From contig JAWZYU010000688.1 of NCBI GenBank assembly GCA_038380435.1, positions 1 through 64,000 of the forward strand: a DNA stretch of 64,000 nt, written 5' to 3'. The notes beneath the pieces are model-generated. The model worked only from the letters and a program-made list of their open reading frames with translations, was not told the origin of the DNA and did no database searches. Positions 43,001 to 52,928 of the stretch are shown here, in pieces (position 1 is the first letter of the stretch; the number at the start of each line of letters is the position of its first letter). The position numbers and the translations under genes were made by a program. Origin of the DNA: Ryuthela nishihirai. Taxonomy: Eukaryota; Arthropoda; Arachnida; Araneae; Heptathelidae.

Positions 43001-43434
43001 GTCGGGATTTTTTACTTCTGAGCAGCACTTTTTTTGCACACAATGGGCTAAAGGTCCAGGTCCCATAGACCACGAAAGCTCAGAGGAGGTTGGGGGGTAC
43101 CCACTGGATCACCCACTGGGGGGACAAGATGGTAGACTCCAAGGCCATCCAGCGGGTTCTTTAACGTGCACAGGTTATGGCCCTCCCGCACACGGAGCCA
43201 CGGCCTAATGTCCCATCCGACGGACGGCAGTCATTCCAATACCATCGGTGTCCTCTACTGACCGTGGGTAGGGCGCAGATTAATGTAAACGCAGGAAGAG
43301 ACTTATGGGTGGAGGGTCACCAGCGTGTGATTTTACTTTTTAAGTGTTCTGACTTCCTCCTCCACCCCTTCAAACAAAATAACAGGGAGGTGTTTTGTGA
43401 TTTGGGTCTCGATGCCCTGTGAAAAATTTTCTGT
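43001..43434 (-). repeat. SINE family B fragment and lead-in, copy 2
   Basis: Same order as 37,086-37,529: SINE B body to 43,290, then 'gattaatgtaaacgcaggaa' and 'gtgttctgacttcctcctcc'. Confidence 0.75.
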
Positions 43435-44265
43435 GTATTCCCCTCCCCCCCTCTAAGATAAAGGGGTAATATGGTTAGGGTGTAGGTATCGTGTGAAATA
43501 TTTTCGTTGTACTCTCCCCCCTAACAGGAAGGGGTTATGTGGGTTGGTTTTAGGTAGAGTATGAAAATTTTTTTGTGTATTCCCCCCCCCCTCTAAGAGG
43601 AAGGGATTATGTGGGTTTGGTGTAGGTATCATGTGAAACACTCCCCCCAAAACAGGAAGGGGTTATGTGGGTTGGTTGTAGGTAGCGTGTGAATTATTTT
43701 TGGTGTGGGTTGGTTGTAGGTAGCGTGTGAATTATTTTTGGTGTATTCCCACCGTCCAATAGGAAGGGGTTATGTGGGTTGGGTGTAGGTATTGTGTGAA
43801 TGTGTTTCGGTGTACTCTCCCCCATAACAGGAAGGGGTTATGTGGGTTGGTTGTAGGTAGCATGTGAAATTTTTTGGTGTAGCCCCCCCTCTAAGAGGAA
43901 GGGGTTGTGGGTTGGGTGTAGGCATCGTGTGAAATTTTTTCGGTGTACTCTCCCCCCAAAACAGGAAGGGGTTATTTGGGTTTGTTGTAGCTAGTGTGTG
44001 AAAATTTTTGGTGTATTCTCACCGTCTAATAGCAAAGGGTTGTGTGGGTTGGGTGTAGGTAGCGTGTGAAATTTTTTCGGTGTACTCTCCCCCCCAAACA
44101 GGAAGGGTTTATGTGGGTTGGTTGTAGGTAGCATGTGAAAATGTTTTGGTGTATTCCCACCGTCCAATAGGAAGGGGTTATGTGGGTTGGGTGTAGGTAC
44201 CGTGTGAAATTTTTCGGTGTACTTTCCCCATAACAGGAAGGGGTTATGTGAGTTGGGTGTCGAGG
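43435..44265. repeat. Amplicon minisatellite block 3, about 12 units
   Basis: Same unit types as block 2, including a partial duplication 'gtagcgtgtgaattattttt' repeated at 43,682 and 43,720. Confidence 0.8.
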
Positions 44266-44367
44266 ACCTGTGAATTTTTTTTTTCTTTTGTCCCTTATTA
44301 TGAGGTGTCGGGTGACACTCAACTTCCCTTCACACTTTATCCAGGCTTAGGACTGGCAGCGCATTGG
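44266..44367 (-). repeat. Transporter 3' flank, truncated copy 3
   Basis: 'tattatgaggtgtcgggtga' to 'aggactggcagcgcattgg' joins module R directly ('aattcgaaaaagcaattg'). A whole transporter body is missing between them relative to copies at 37.8-43 kb and 50.7-52.4 kb. Confidence 0.7.
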
Positions 44368-45055
44368 AATTCGAAAAAGCAATTGTTGTTCCTCAAATGT
44401 TATCGTTGGCTTCCAAAAACGATGCTATGGATTCATTGTTGTTTCACTCGGCCTTTGATCAAACGGAGACTTCCATTCCCTTTCCTTCCTGTCGACGAAG
44501 AATTTCAGAGCAAGTGTGTTATTCGATCCCTTTTTTTGTCACACTATCATTTTATTTTTTTTAGCTCTTCTGTAGGAGAGGGTCTATGGGTTGTGCGATC
44601 CATTTAGAGGTTCGATCGCGCCCATACCTCTGCTTTCCACAGACGTGAGTTATATGCTCTTTCTCCTACAGTAGAGTGATTCTCTGGTTTTTTTTTAAAG
44701 GTTTTCTAGGTTTTTCTTAACAATTGGGATTATTCCTGGGATTTTATTTGCTCACTTGTTCCTACCGCTTGGGTCGTGTCGGGATTTTTCACTTCTGAGC
44801 AGCACTTTTTTTGCAGACAATGGGCTAAAGGCCCAGGCCCCATAGACCACGAAGGCTCAGAGGAGGTTTGGGGGGTACCCACTGGATCACCCACTGGGGG
44901 GACAAGATGGTAGACTCCAAGGCCATCCAGCGTGTTCTTTAACGTGCACAGGTTATGGCCCTCCCGCACACGGAGCCACGGCCTAATGTCCCATCCGACG
45001 GACGGTGGTCTTTCCAATACCATCGGTGTTCTCTACTGACCGTGGGTAGGGCGGA
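44368..45055. repeat. Module R copy 3 and SINE B copy 3
   Basis: Module R to about 44,770, then the SINE B body to 45,055. Same order and near-identity with copies 1 and 2. Confidence 0.75.
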
Positions 45056-45400
45056 GATTAATGTAAACGCAGGAAGAGACTTATGGGTGGAGGGTCACAG
45101 CGTGTGAATTTACTTTTTAAGTGTTCTGACCTCCTCCTCCACCCTTTCGAACAAAATAACAGGGAGGTGTTTTGTGAATTGGGTTTCGATACCCTGTGAA
45201 AATTTTTCTGTGTATTCCCCTCCCCCCTCTAAGAGGAAGGGGTAATATGGTTAGGTTGTAGGTATCGTGTGAAATTTTTTCTTTGTACTCTCCCTCCTAA
45301 CAGGAAGGGGTTATGTGGGTTGGTTTTAGGTAGAGTGTGCAAATTTTTTTGTGTATTTCCCCCCTCTAAGAGGAAGGGATTATGATGCCTTCCTCTTAGA
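45056..45400. repeat. Lead-in and minisatellite block 4
   Basis: 'gattaatgtaaacgcaggaa' lead-in, then 2-3 minisatellite units. It ends with 'aagaggaagggattatgatg' followed by 'ccttcctcttagaggcctcc', a small hairpin that fuses minisatellite to transporter coding sequence. Confidence 0.75.
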
Positions 45401-45800
45401 GGCCTCCAATGGTACCTATGAGGAAGGAACCGGAGGTGGCCAGGTAGCTGAGGTCAAGGCCAGCGCTGCAAACCAATCCGCCCAGACACACGAGCGGCCT
45501 GTATCCGAAGATAGACATGAGGATTTCTCTCACTGGTGAGAAGACCAGTGAGAGGGTCCCTAGCATCCCCGGGATCCAGGCTGCCTGGGACGGAGAGGTA
45601 TCAGGAAACTCCAGGAATATCGCCACCTTCAGAGCGCTGAAGGACTTGACGAATCCTGAAAGGAGAAAGGTTATGAGAAGGCAGCCACCAGCGACGGCCC
45701 ACCCGTATCCTCCATCGGGTGGAACCATCTTGGTGGCTGTGGTGGTGTTGGAACGGTCTTTCTCTACTCCGTCGCTGCAACTGGAACGGGCATGGTAGAA
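45401..45800 (-). pseudogene. SLC16-like transporter, N-terminal exon fragment (copy iii)
   Basis: Minus-strand frame from MVPPDGGYGWAVAGGCLLIT (ATG 45,728) through GFVKSFSALK to FLIGTIGGL. It holds the SLC16 signature D-G-G-Y-G-W and the first three membrane segments, then fuses to the minisatellite. A further upstream ATG at about 45,793 corresponds to the start in copy iv, but a 4-base loss (gacggagtag versus gacgaagggagtag) puts a TAG in frame. Confidence 0.75.
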
Positions 45801-46310
45801 TCCGGCTCAGGTCACTGCAAAAGAGGGAGAAAAAAATTTAATAATTAGAATTGGTAGAGCTAATATAAATCAGTAGTGTGTCGACTAAAGACCACTACAG
45901 ACTATGGTGAACAATACTGAACCAAAGAGTAAGCGAAAAAGGTACTATGAGGTAAAGTCGGGAGCTCGAAAACGCACGTCTGTAGCTCTCAGTGATCGCA
46001 GAGCAAAGGGACTGGCGTGGCACTCAGTGGCACGAGTTGTAAAACCCGTTGGCGTCAGGGGGAAAACCCAGGGGAGTTGTAAAACCCGTTGGCGTCAGGG
46101 GGAAAACCCAGGGGAGTTGTAAAACCCGTTGCTTCAGGGCGAAAACCCAGGGGTTTACCTACTACTGGTCGTACAAGGTACGGGTTTCGCTCTGCCATCT
46201 ATGTGGAAGCATGGGAACTAATTTTTTCTCACCTTGCCCCATTTATTTCCCTTGCTCCACCGAGTGGTATATATGTATATGTATATATTTTTTTTATTTC
46301 GTTTTTTCAG
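45801..46310 (-). promoter_or_regulatory. Transporter 5' region with 5'-UTR intron end, copy 2
   Basis: The complement carries the acceptor 'tctccctcttttgcag' just before the exon, then the region with about 2.5 tandem 40-bp units ('gttgtaaaacccgttggcgt'; 46,036-46,150). It is the mirror image of 49,015-49,555. Confidence 0.55.
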
Positions 46311-47160
46311 CGTGACGTTTTTTCAGCGTTCAATACCAGATGTTTACCGATCGTCAAACTACTCACGGGTTGACAATTCGATTTCATTACCATCGTTGAA
46401 AGGTTCATAATAGACTGTTTTTCTTGAAATTTCCGTCATATCTATCTATTCTACTAACGCATGGACCTTTAGAAGAGTTTATCAAATGTTGGTTTTGATC
46501 TAAATTGGGACAGATTTTGCTGTAGGAATTGTTTCGTCTGGCACAAACGATAGAAAGGATCCAAATTAATATTTTTTGCTTTAACGAAGAATGCAGAAAA
46601 AATGTCGTTTATTTAAATAAAATATCTCAGCTTTTATAGCCTTAATAAAAGGGAAAATTTTCTTATTATAAAATATTTATCCTTAGCTACAGTAAATAAG
46701 CTATTCCAGAGTAAATAAGCTATTATATTAAGTATATTTTCGTAGAGTAAATAGGCTTTCATTTGCTAGAGTAATTTCTAACCGCTAGGGTGCAGTTAAC
46801 TTTACGTTTTGCCCTGCTATGCTTGTTTGGGAAAAGCTTTCCTGAATATCCTTTAATTACTCTATATGATTTCACAAACGTGTATCAGTTTCTAAGTGGA
46901 GATCGTATTTTGAAGTTTTGCGATTTATTGGTATATATATATAGTGTAAGGTAATTCTGTCGGAATAATTTTTCACTGCATAAGAAACTAACGGCTACTC
47001 ACCACACTTCCCTTAATTGTCCGGATGATTTTAGAGAGGTATAAAAGTGTAAAACTGAAAAATGAATCCCAGACGGAAATATTTAAATCTGACAACAAAG
47101 GACAACTCGAATACCTATATATGACGTAACAACGGTCTGCCCTATTCAACAGTGTAGGGC
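46311..47160. repeat. Amplicon distal segment U copy 2 and adjoining unique arm sequence
   Basis: Mirror of 48,030-49,015. Compared with it and with 38,900-39,065 it lacks about 150 bp at 46,316-46,332, where 'cagcgtgacgttttttcagcg' shows a local duplication at the deletion point. 46,965-47,160 occurs only in the two palindrome arms. Confidence 0.75.
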
Positions 47161-47880
47161 GGAGATTAATGTAAACGCAGGTAGAGACTTATGGGTGGAG
47201 GGTCACCAGCGTGTGAATTTACTTTTTAAGTGTTCTGACCTCCTCCTCCACCCCTTTGAACAAAATAACGGAGGTGTTTTGTGAAATGGGTTTCGATGCG
47301 CTGTGAAAAATTTTCGGTGTACCCCCTCTAAGAGGAAGGGGTTATGTGTTTAGGGTGTAGGTATCGTGTGAATTTTTTCAGGTGTACTCTCCCCCCTAAC
47401 AGGAAAGGGATATGTGGGTTGGTTTCAGGTAGCGTGTGAAAATATTTTAGTGTATCCCCCCCCTCTAAGAGGAAGGGGTTATATGGGTTGGGTGTAGGCA
47501 TCGTGTGAAATGTTTTCGGTGTGCTCTCCCCCCAAAACGGGAAGGGGTTATGTGGGTTGGTTGTATGTAGTGTGTGAAAATTTTTTGGTGTATTCCCACC
47601 GTCCAATAGAAAGGGGTTATGTGGGTTGGGTGTAGGTTTCGTGTGAAATATTTTCGGTGTACTCTACCCCGCTAACAGGAAGGTGTTATGTGGTTGGCCC
47701 ACATAACCCCTTCCTGTTTTGGGGGGAGAACACACCGAAAATATTTCACACGATGCCTACACCCAACCCACATAACCCCTTCCTCTTGGGGGGGATGCAC
47801 CAAAAAATTTTCACACGCTACCTGAAACCAACCCACATAACCCCTTCCTGTTAGGGGGGAGAGTACACCGAAAAATTTTC
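47161..47880. repeat. Palindrome centre inside minisatellite
   Basis: Minisatellite units run forward to about 47,693 (GGAAGGTGTTATGTGG) and then as the reverse complement from 47,699 (CCACATAACCCCTTCC), with only 'ttggc' between. This is the axis of the large inverted duplication. Confidence 0.9.
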
Positions 47881-49014
47881 ATAGGGCATCGAAACCCATT
47901 TCACAAAACACCTCCCTGTTATTCTGTTCAAAGGGGTGGAGGAGGAGGTCAGAACACTTAAAAAGTAAATTCACAGGCTGGTGACCCTCCACCCATAAGT
48001 CTCTACCTGCGTTTACATTAATCTCCGCCTTACACTGTTGAATAGGGCAGACCGTTGTTACGTCATATATAGGTATTCGAGTTGTCCTTTGTTGTCAGAT
48101 TTAAATATTTCCGTCTGGGATTCATTTTTTAGTTTTACACTTTTATACCTCTCTAAAATCATCCGTACAATTAAGGGAAGTGTGGTGAGTAGCCATTAGT
48201 TTCTTATGCAGTGGAAAATTATTCCGACAGAATTACCTTACACTATATATATATACCAATAAATCGCAAAACTTCAAAATACGATCTCCACTTAGAAACT
48301 GATACACGTTTGTGAAATCATATAGAGTAATTAAAGGATATTCAGGAAAGCTTTTCCCAAACAAGCATAGCAGGGCAAAACGTAAAGTTAACTGCACCCA
48401 AGCGGCTAGAAATTACTCTAGCAAATGAAAGCATATTTACTCTAGGAAAATATACTTAATATAATAGCTTATTTACTCTAGAATAGCTTATTTACTGTAG
48501 CAAATGATAAATATTTTATAAGAAGAAAATTTTCCCTTTCATTAAGGCTATAAAAGCTGAGATATTTTATTTAAATAAACGACATTTTTTCTGCATTCTT
48601 CATTAAGGCAAAAAATATTAATTTGGATCCTTTCTATCGTTTGTGCCAGACGAAACAATTCCTACAGCAAAATCAGTCCCAATTTAGATCAAAAACAACA
48701 TTTGATAAACTCTTCTAAAGGTCCATGCGTTAGTAGAATAGATAGATATGACGGAAATTTCAAGAAAAACAGTCTATTATGAACCTTTCAACGATGGTAA
48801 CGAAATCGAATTGTCAACCCGTGAGTAGTTTGACGATCGGTAAACATCTGGTATTGAATTATTTTAGAAACATTTGGTGGCGGTTGTTTATTTTATTAGG
48901 AAAATAACTTTAAAATTTCCTATCATTATCGTATAAACTTTAGTAAACTTTTGTATACTCTACTTGCCCCATATTCTTCTCGCATATATAGCACTGTCCC
49001 GTTTGCAGGTGACG
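47881..49014. repeat. Right palindrome arm: lead-in, arm-unique segment and segment U (inverted)
   Basis: Reverse complement of 46,310-47,300, nearly identical base for base ('cggacagaattaccttacac'-type landmarks), but without the 150-bp deletion. Confidence 0.8.
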
Positions 49015-49555
49015 TCACGCTGAAAAAACGAAATAACAAAAATATATACATATACATATATACCACTCGGTGGAGCAAAGGAAATAAATGGGGCAAGGTG
49101 AGAAAAAATTAGTTCCCATGCTTCCACATAGATGGCAGAGCGAAACCCGTACGTTGTACGACCAGTAGTAGGTAAACCCCTGGGTTTTCGCCCTGAAGCA
49201 ACGGGTTTTACAACTCCCCTGGGTTTTCACCCTGACGCCAACGGGTTTTACAACTCCCCTGGGTTTTCCCCCTGACGCCAACGGGTTTTACAACTCCCCT
49301 GGGTTTTCTCCCTGACGCCAACGGGTTTTACAACTCGTGCCACTGAGTGCCACGCCAGTCCCTTTGCTCTGCGATCACTGAGAGCTACAGACGTGCGTTT
49401 TCGAGCTCCCGACTTTACCTCATAGTACCTTTTTCGCTTACTCTTTGGTTCAGTATTGTTCACCATAGTCTGTAGTGGTCTTTAGTCGACACACTACTGA
49501 TTTATATTAGCTCTACCAATTCTAATTATTAAATTTTTTTCTCCCTCTTTTGCAG
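49015..49555 (+). promoter_or_regulatory. Transporter 5' region with 40-bp tandem repeats and intron acceptor
   Basis: It carries three and a half tandem units of 'acgggttttacaactcccct' + 'gggttttcnccctgacgcca' (49,200-49,335; 40-bp period), against about 2.5 units in the other arm. It ends in a strong splice acceptor 'tttttttctccctcttttgcag' at 49,555, so the transporter has an intron in its 5' UTR or just upstream. The donor was not pinpointed. Promoter function is inferred from position. Confidence 0.55.
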
Positions 49556-49978
49556 TGACCTGAGCCGGATTCCACCATGCTTGTTCCAGTTGCAGCGACG
49601 AAGGGAGTAGAGAAAGACCGTTCCAACACCACCACAGCCACCAAGATGGTTCCACCCGATGGAGGATACGGGTGGGCCATCGCTGGTGGCTGCTTTCTCA
49701 TAACCTTTCTCCTTTCAGGATTCGTCAAGTCCTTCAGCGCTCTGAAGGTGGCGATATTCCTGGAGTTTCCTGATACCTCTTCGTTCCAGGCGGCCTGGAT
49801 CCCGGGGCTGCTACGGACCCTCTCACTGGTCTTCTCACCGGTGACAGGGATCCTCATGTCTACCTACGGATACAGGCCGCTCGTGTGTCTGTGCGGATTG
49901 GTTTGCAGCGCTGGCCTTGACCTCAGCTACCTGGCCACCTCCGGTTCCTTCCTCATAGGTACCATTGGAGGCCTCTAA
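49556..49978 (+). pseudogene. SLC16-like transporter, N-terminal exon fragment (copy iv)
   Basis: After the acceptor at 49,555, ATG at 49,577 (context ccaccATGc) starts a 133-codon frame: MLVPVAATKGVEKDRSN, then MVPPDGGYGWAIAGGCFLIT (SLC16 signature and helix 1), GFVKSFSALKVAIFLEF and FLIGTIGGL, stop at 49,978. The N-terminal 23 residues would be cytoplasmic. The frame ends because the coding sequence fuses to the minisatellite at 'ggaggcctctaagagg', the same fusion as in copy iii. The continuation of the gene lies 775 bp further on (copy v). Confidence 0.8.
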
Positions 49979-50150
49979 GAGGAAGTCATCATAATCCCTT
50001 CCTCTTAGAGGGGGGAAATACACAAAAAATTTTCACACTCTACCTAAAACCAATCCACATAACCCCTTCCTGTTAGGAGGGAGAGTACAAAGAAAAAATT
50101 TCACACGATACCTACAACCTAACCATATTACCCCTTCCTCTTACAGGGGG
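49979..50150. repeat. Minisatellite block 4, inverted
   Basis: About two units in reverse orientation. The third is cut at 'cctcttacagggggtctacc', where SINE B begins. Confidence 0.75.
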
Positions 50151-50745
50151 TCTACCATCTTGTCCCCCCAGTGGGTACCCCCCAAACCTCCTCTGAGCCT
50201 TCGTGGTCTATGGGACCTGGGCCTTTAGCCCATTGTGTGCAAAAAAAGTGCTGCTCAGAAGTGAAAAATCCCGACACGACCCAAGCGGTAGGAACAAGTG
50301 AGCAAATAAAATCCCAGAAATAATCCCAATTGTTAAGAAAAACCTAGAAAACCTTTAGAAAAAATCCAGAGAATCACTCTACTCTAGGAGAAAGAGCATA
50401 TAACTCATGTCTGTGGAAAACAGAGGTATGGGCGTGATCGAACCTTTAAATGGATCGCACAACCCATAGACCGTCTCCTACAGAAGAGCTAAAAAAAATA
50501 AAATGATAGTGTGACAAAAAAAGGGATCGCATAACACACTTGCTCTGAAATTCTTCGTCGACAGGAAGGAAAGGGAATGAAAGTCTCCGTTTGATCAAAG
50601 GTCGAGTGAAACAACAATGAATCCATAGCATCGTTTTTGGAAGCCAACGATAACAATTGAGGAACAACAATTGCTTTTTCGAATTCTAATTTTTGCGTAG
50701 CGAAAAAAATATACGATATGAAAAACTTCACAGAGTACTGTTGCG
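50151..50745 (-). repeat. SINE B fragment and module R, inverted copy
   Basis: Reverse complement of 44,368-44,930 in outline. SINE B is shortened to about 140 bp. Module R ends at 'cagagtactgttgcgtaggg', directly before transporter copy v. Confidence 0.75.
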
Positions 50746-50752
50746 TAGGGCA

Positions 50753-52001
50753 GGATTTGTCAAGTCCTTCAGCGCTCTGAAGGTGGCGATATTCCTGGAG
50801 TTTCCTGATACCTCTCCGTCCCAGGTGGCCTGGATCCCGGGGCTGCTAGGGACCCTCTCACTGGTCTTCTCACCGGTGACAGGGATCCTCATGTCTACCT
50901 TCGGATACAGGCCGCTGGTGTGTCTGGGCGGATTGCTGTGCAGCGCTGGCCTTGACCTCAGCTACCTGGCCACCTCCGTTTCCTTCCTCATAGGTACCAT
51001 TGGAGGCCTCAAGGGAGTTGGTGCATCCTTTGCCATCACCACTGGCATTGTGTGCACTGGAAAGTACTTCACGACACGGAGCCCGGCAGCGATTGCCGTC
51101 GCCCTGTCGGGAGGCGGCTTCGGGGCCATGGCCCTGCCCACTGCGATCAACGAGCTGCTGCTGGCGGTCGGCCTGCACTACACCTTCCTCGTGCTGGCCG
51201 GCTGCTTCATGCTCATCACAATCTGCGGCCTGCTCTTCGTTCAGTCCGAGAGCCGCTTCGACGAGGTGCCCGCCGGCGGCAGCAACTATGCCGTAGTCAT
51301 GACCCCCGTCAAAGCCGGAGAGCTGGCACCAGATCCTGCTCGAAGGTGGTCGCCGAGAGGCTGTTTGTCCGTTTCATCACGGACGGCCTGTTCCTCCTCA
51401 CGAGCGCTTCCATCTTCGCGATGGGTATGGGCAACCCTCACTTCCTGCACTACATTCCCCAGCATGCCAAGTCGCTGGGGATCGAGAAGAGCAGTGCCAT
51501 GCTGCTTCTCGCCTACTCTGCTGCCGGCGACCTGGTCGTGCGCCTCTCGTACGGTCTTCTCGCCAGCTGCTCTATTGTGCCGAGGACGGCCGATTAAATC
51601 GCGGCCGTCTCTGTCTCGGCTTCAGACGTCACTCACTGCCTTTCTGCCACGAGTACTGGCAGCTCATTGTTGCCTCCGTCGCCACAGGAGTGGGAACCGG
51701 AGTGTGGACCATCCTGATCCCCCTCCTGCTTATCTCGAATCACGAAGTCGACAACATGAATGGCACCTTCACCATGGTGCGGCTCTTTCAGGGAGTGGCC
51801 AAACTCATCTACCCTCCCGTGGCAGGACTGCTGCGGTCCACTGGTGGCGACCGTGCAGTCCTGCTTTTCATGGGATCGAAGATGTGTGTAGCCACGGCCT
51901 TTGGCGTTGCCTTGCACATCTCTGCTGTCTTGATCCAAAGGAGGGGTCGGGCGGAAGCGTCGCTCAAGGAACGGCTCGACGTCTTCACCACCGCAGTGTG
52001 A
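50753..52001 (+). pseudogene. SLC16-like transporter, body and C-terminus, frame-broken (copy v)
   Basis: From GFVKSFSALKVAIFLEF at 50,753 the frame follows copy ii through FLIGTIGGLKGVGASFAITT and LTVGLHYTFLV-type helices to AGELAP. A one-base loss near 51,329 ('ggcaccag' against 'ggcacccag') then shifts it. The reading continues in a second frame (VAERLFVRFITDGLFLLTSA, IPQHAKSLGIEKSSAMLLLA) to a new TAA at 51,595, and in a third after another one-base loss near 51,630, ending FTMVRLFQGVAKLIYPPVAG to TTAV. The first 257 bp duplicate 49,718-49,974 of copy iv. It lacks helix 1. A clear pseudogene. Confidence 0.8.
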
Positions 52002-52430
52002 TGTCGCAGCTATCAGAAACGTCCTCCCCTTCTGGGACTGACTGCCGTGTCCGGGAAGGGGTTGGCACCCTAAATAGGAAAATTTGAAAAAAGAAATAAA
52101 TGAAAATAAAAAAAAAACAAAAAAATTTTAAATGTTCAAACAATAAAAAAAATATAAAAAATTTCTTAAAAGCAAAGAGAAGCACTCTCGCTGTTGACTG
52201 TATGTTTGTATTTCTTGTATGTCACTTTTGCTGTGCATTGTATTCTTTTTTCTATGTCGTTGTAAAACTCTGCACATTGTGCTATGACACCAAGTCTACC
52301 AGAGAGACAGACAAATTTTAAACATGCCAGCGCAATGCGCTGCCAGTCCTAAGCCTGGATAAAGTGTGAAGGGAAGTTGAGTGTTACCCGACACCTCATA
52401 ATAAGGGACAAAAGAAAAAAAAAATTCACA
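52002..52430 (+). repeat. Transporter 3' flank, inverted copy, with polyadenylation signal
   Basis: Reverse complement of 37,801-38,239. 'aaaaaagaaataaatgaaaa' near 52,090 offers AATAAA about 95 nt after the stop. Ends 'acacctcataataagggaca'. Confidence 0.7.
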
Positions 52431-52928
52431 GGTGCTCGACACCCAACTCACATAACCCCTTCCTGTTATGGGGAGAGTACACCGAAAAATTTCACACGGT
52501 ACCTACACCCAACCCATATAACCCCTTCCTATTGGACGGTGGGAATACCCCAAAAAAATTTTCACATGCTACCTACAACCAACCCACATAAACCCTTCCT
52601 GTTTCGGGGGGGAGAGTACAATGAAAAAATTTCACACGCTACCTACAACCAACCCACACAACCCTTTGCTATTAGACGGTGAGAATACACCAAAAGTTTT
52701 CACACACTAGCTACAAAAAACCAAAATAACCCCTTCCTGTTTTGGGGGGAGAGTACACCGAAAAAATTTCACACGATGCCTACACCCAACCCACAACCCC
52801 TTCCTCTTAGAGGGGGGGATACACCAAAATATTTCACACGCTACCTACAACCAACCCACATAACCCCTTCCTGTTATGGGGGAGAGTACATCGAAATACG
52901 TTCACACAATACCTACACCCAACCCACA
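52431..52928. repeat. Minisatellite block 3, inverted
   Basis: About seven units of the ~68-bp minisatellite in reverse orientation, ending 'tacctacacccaacccacat' where the next satellite starts without spacer. Confidence 0.8.
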
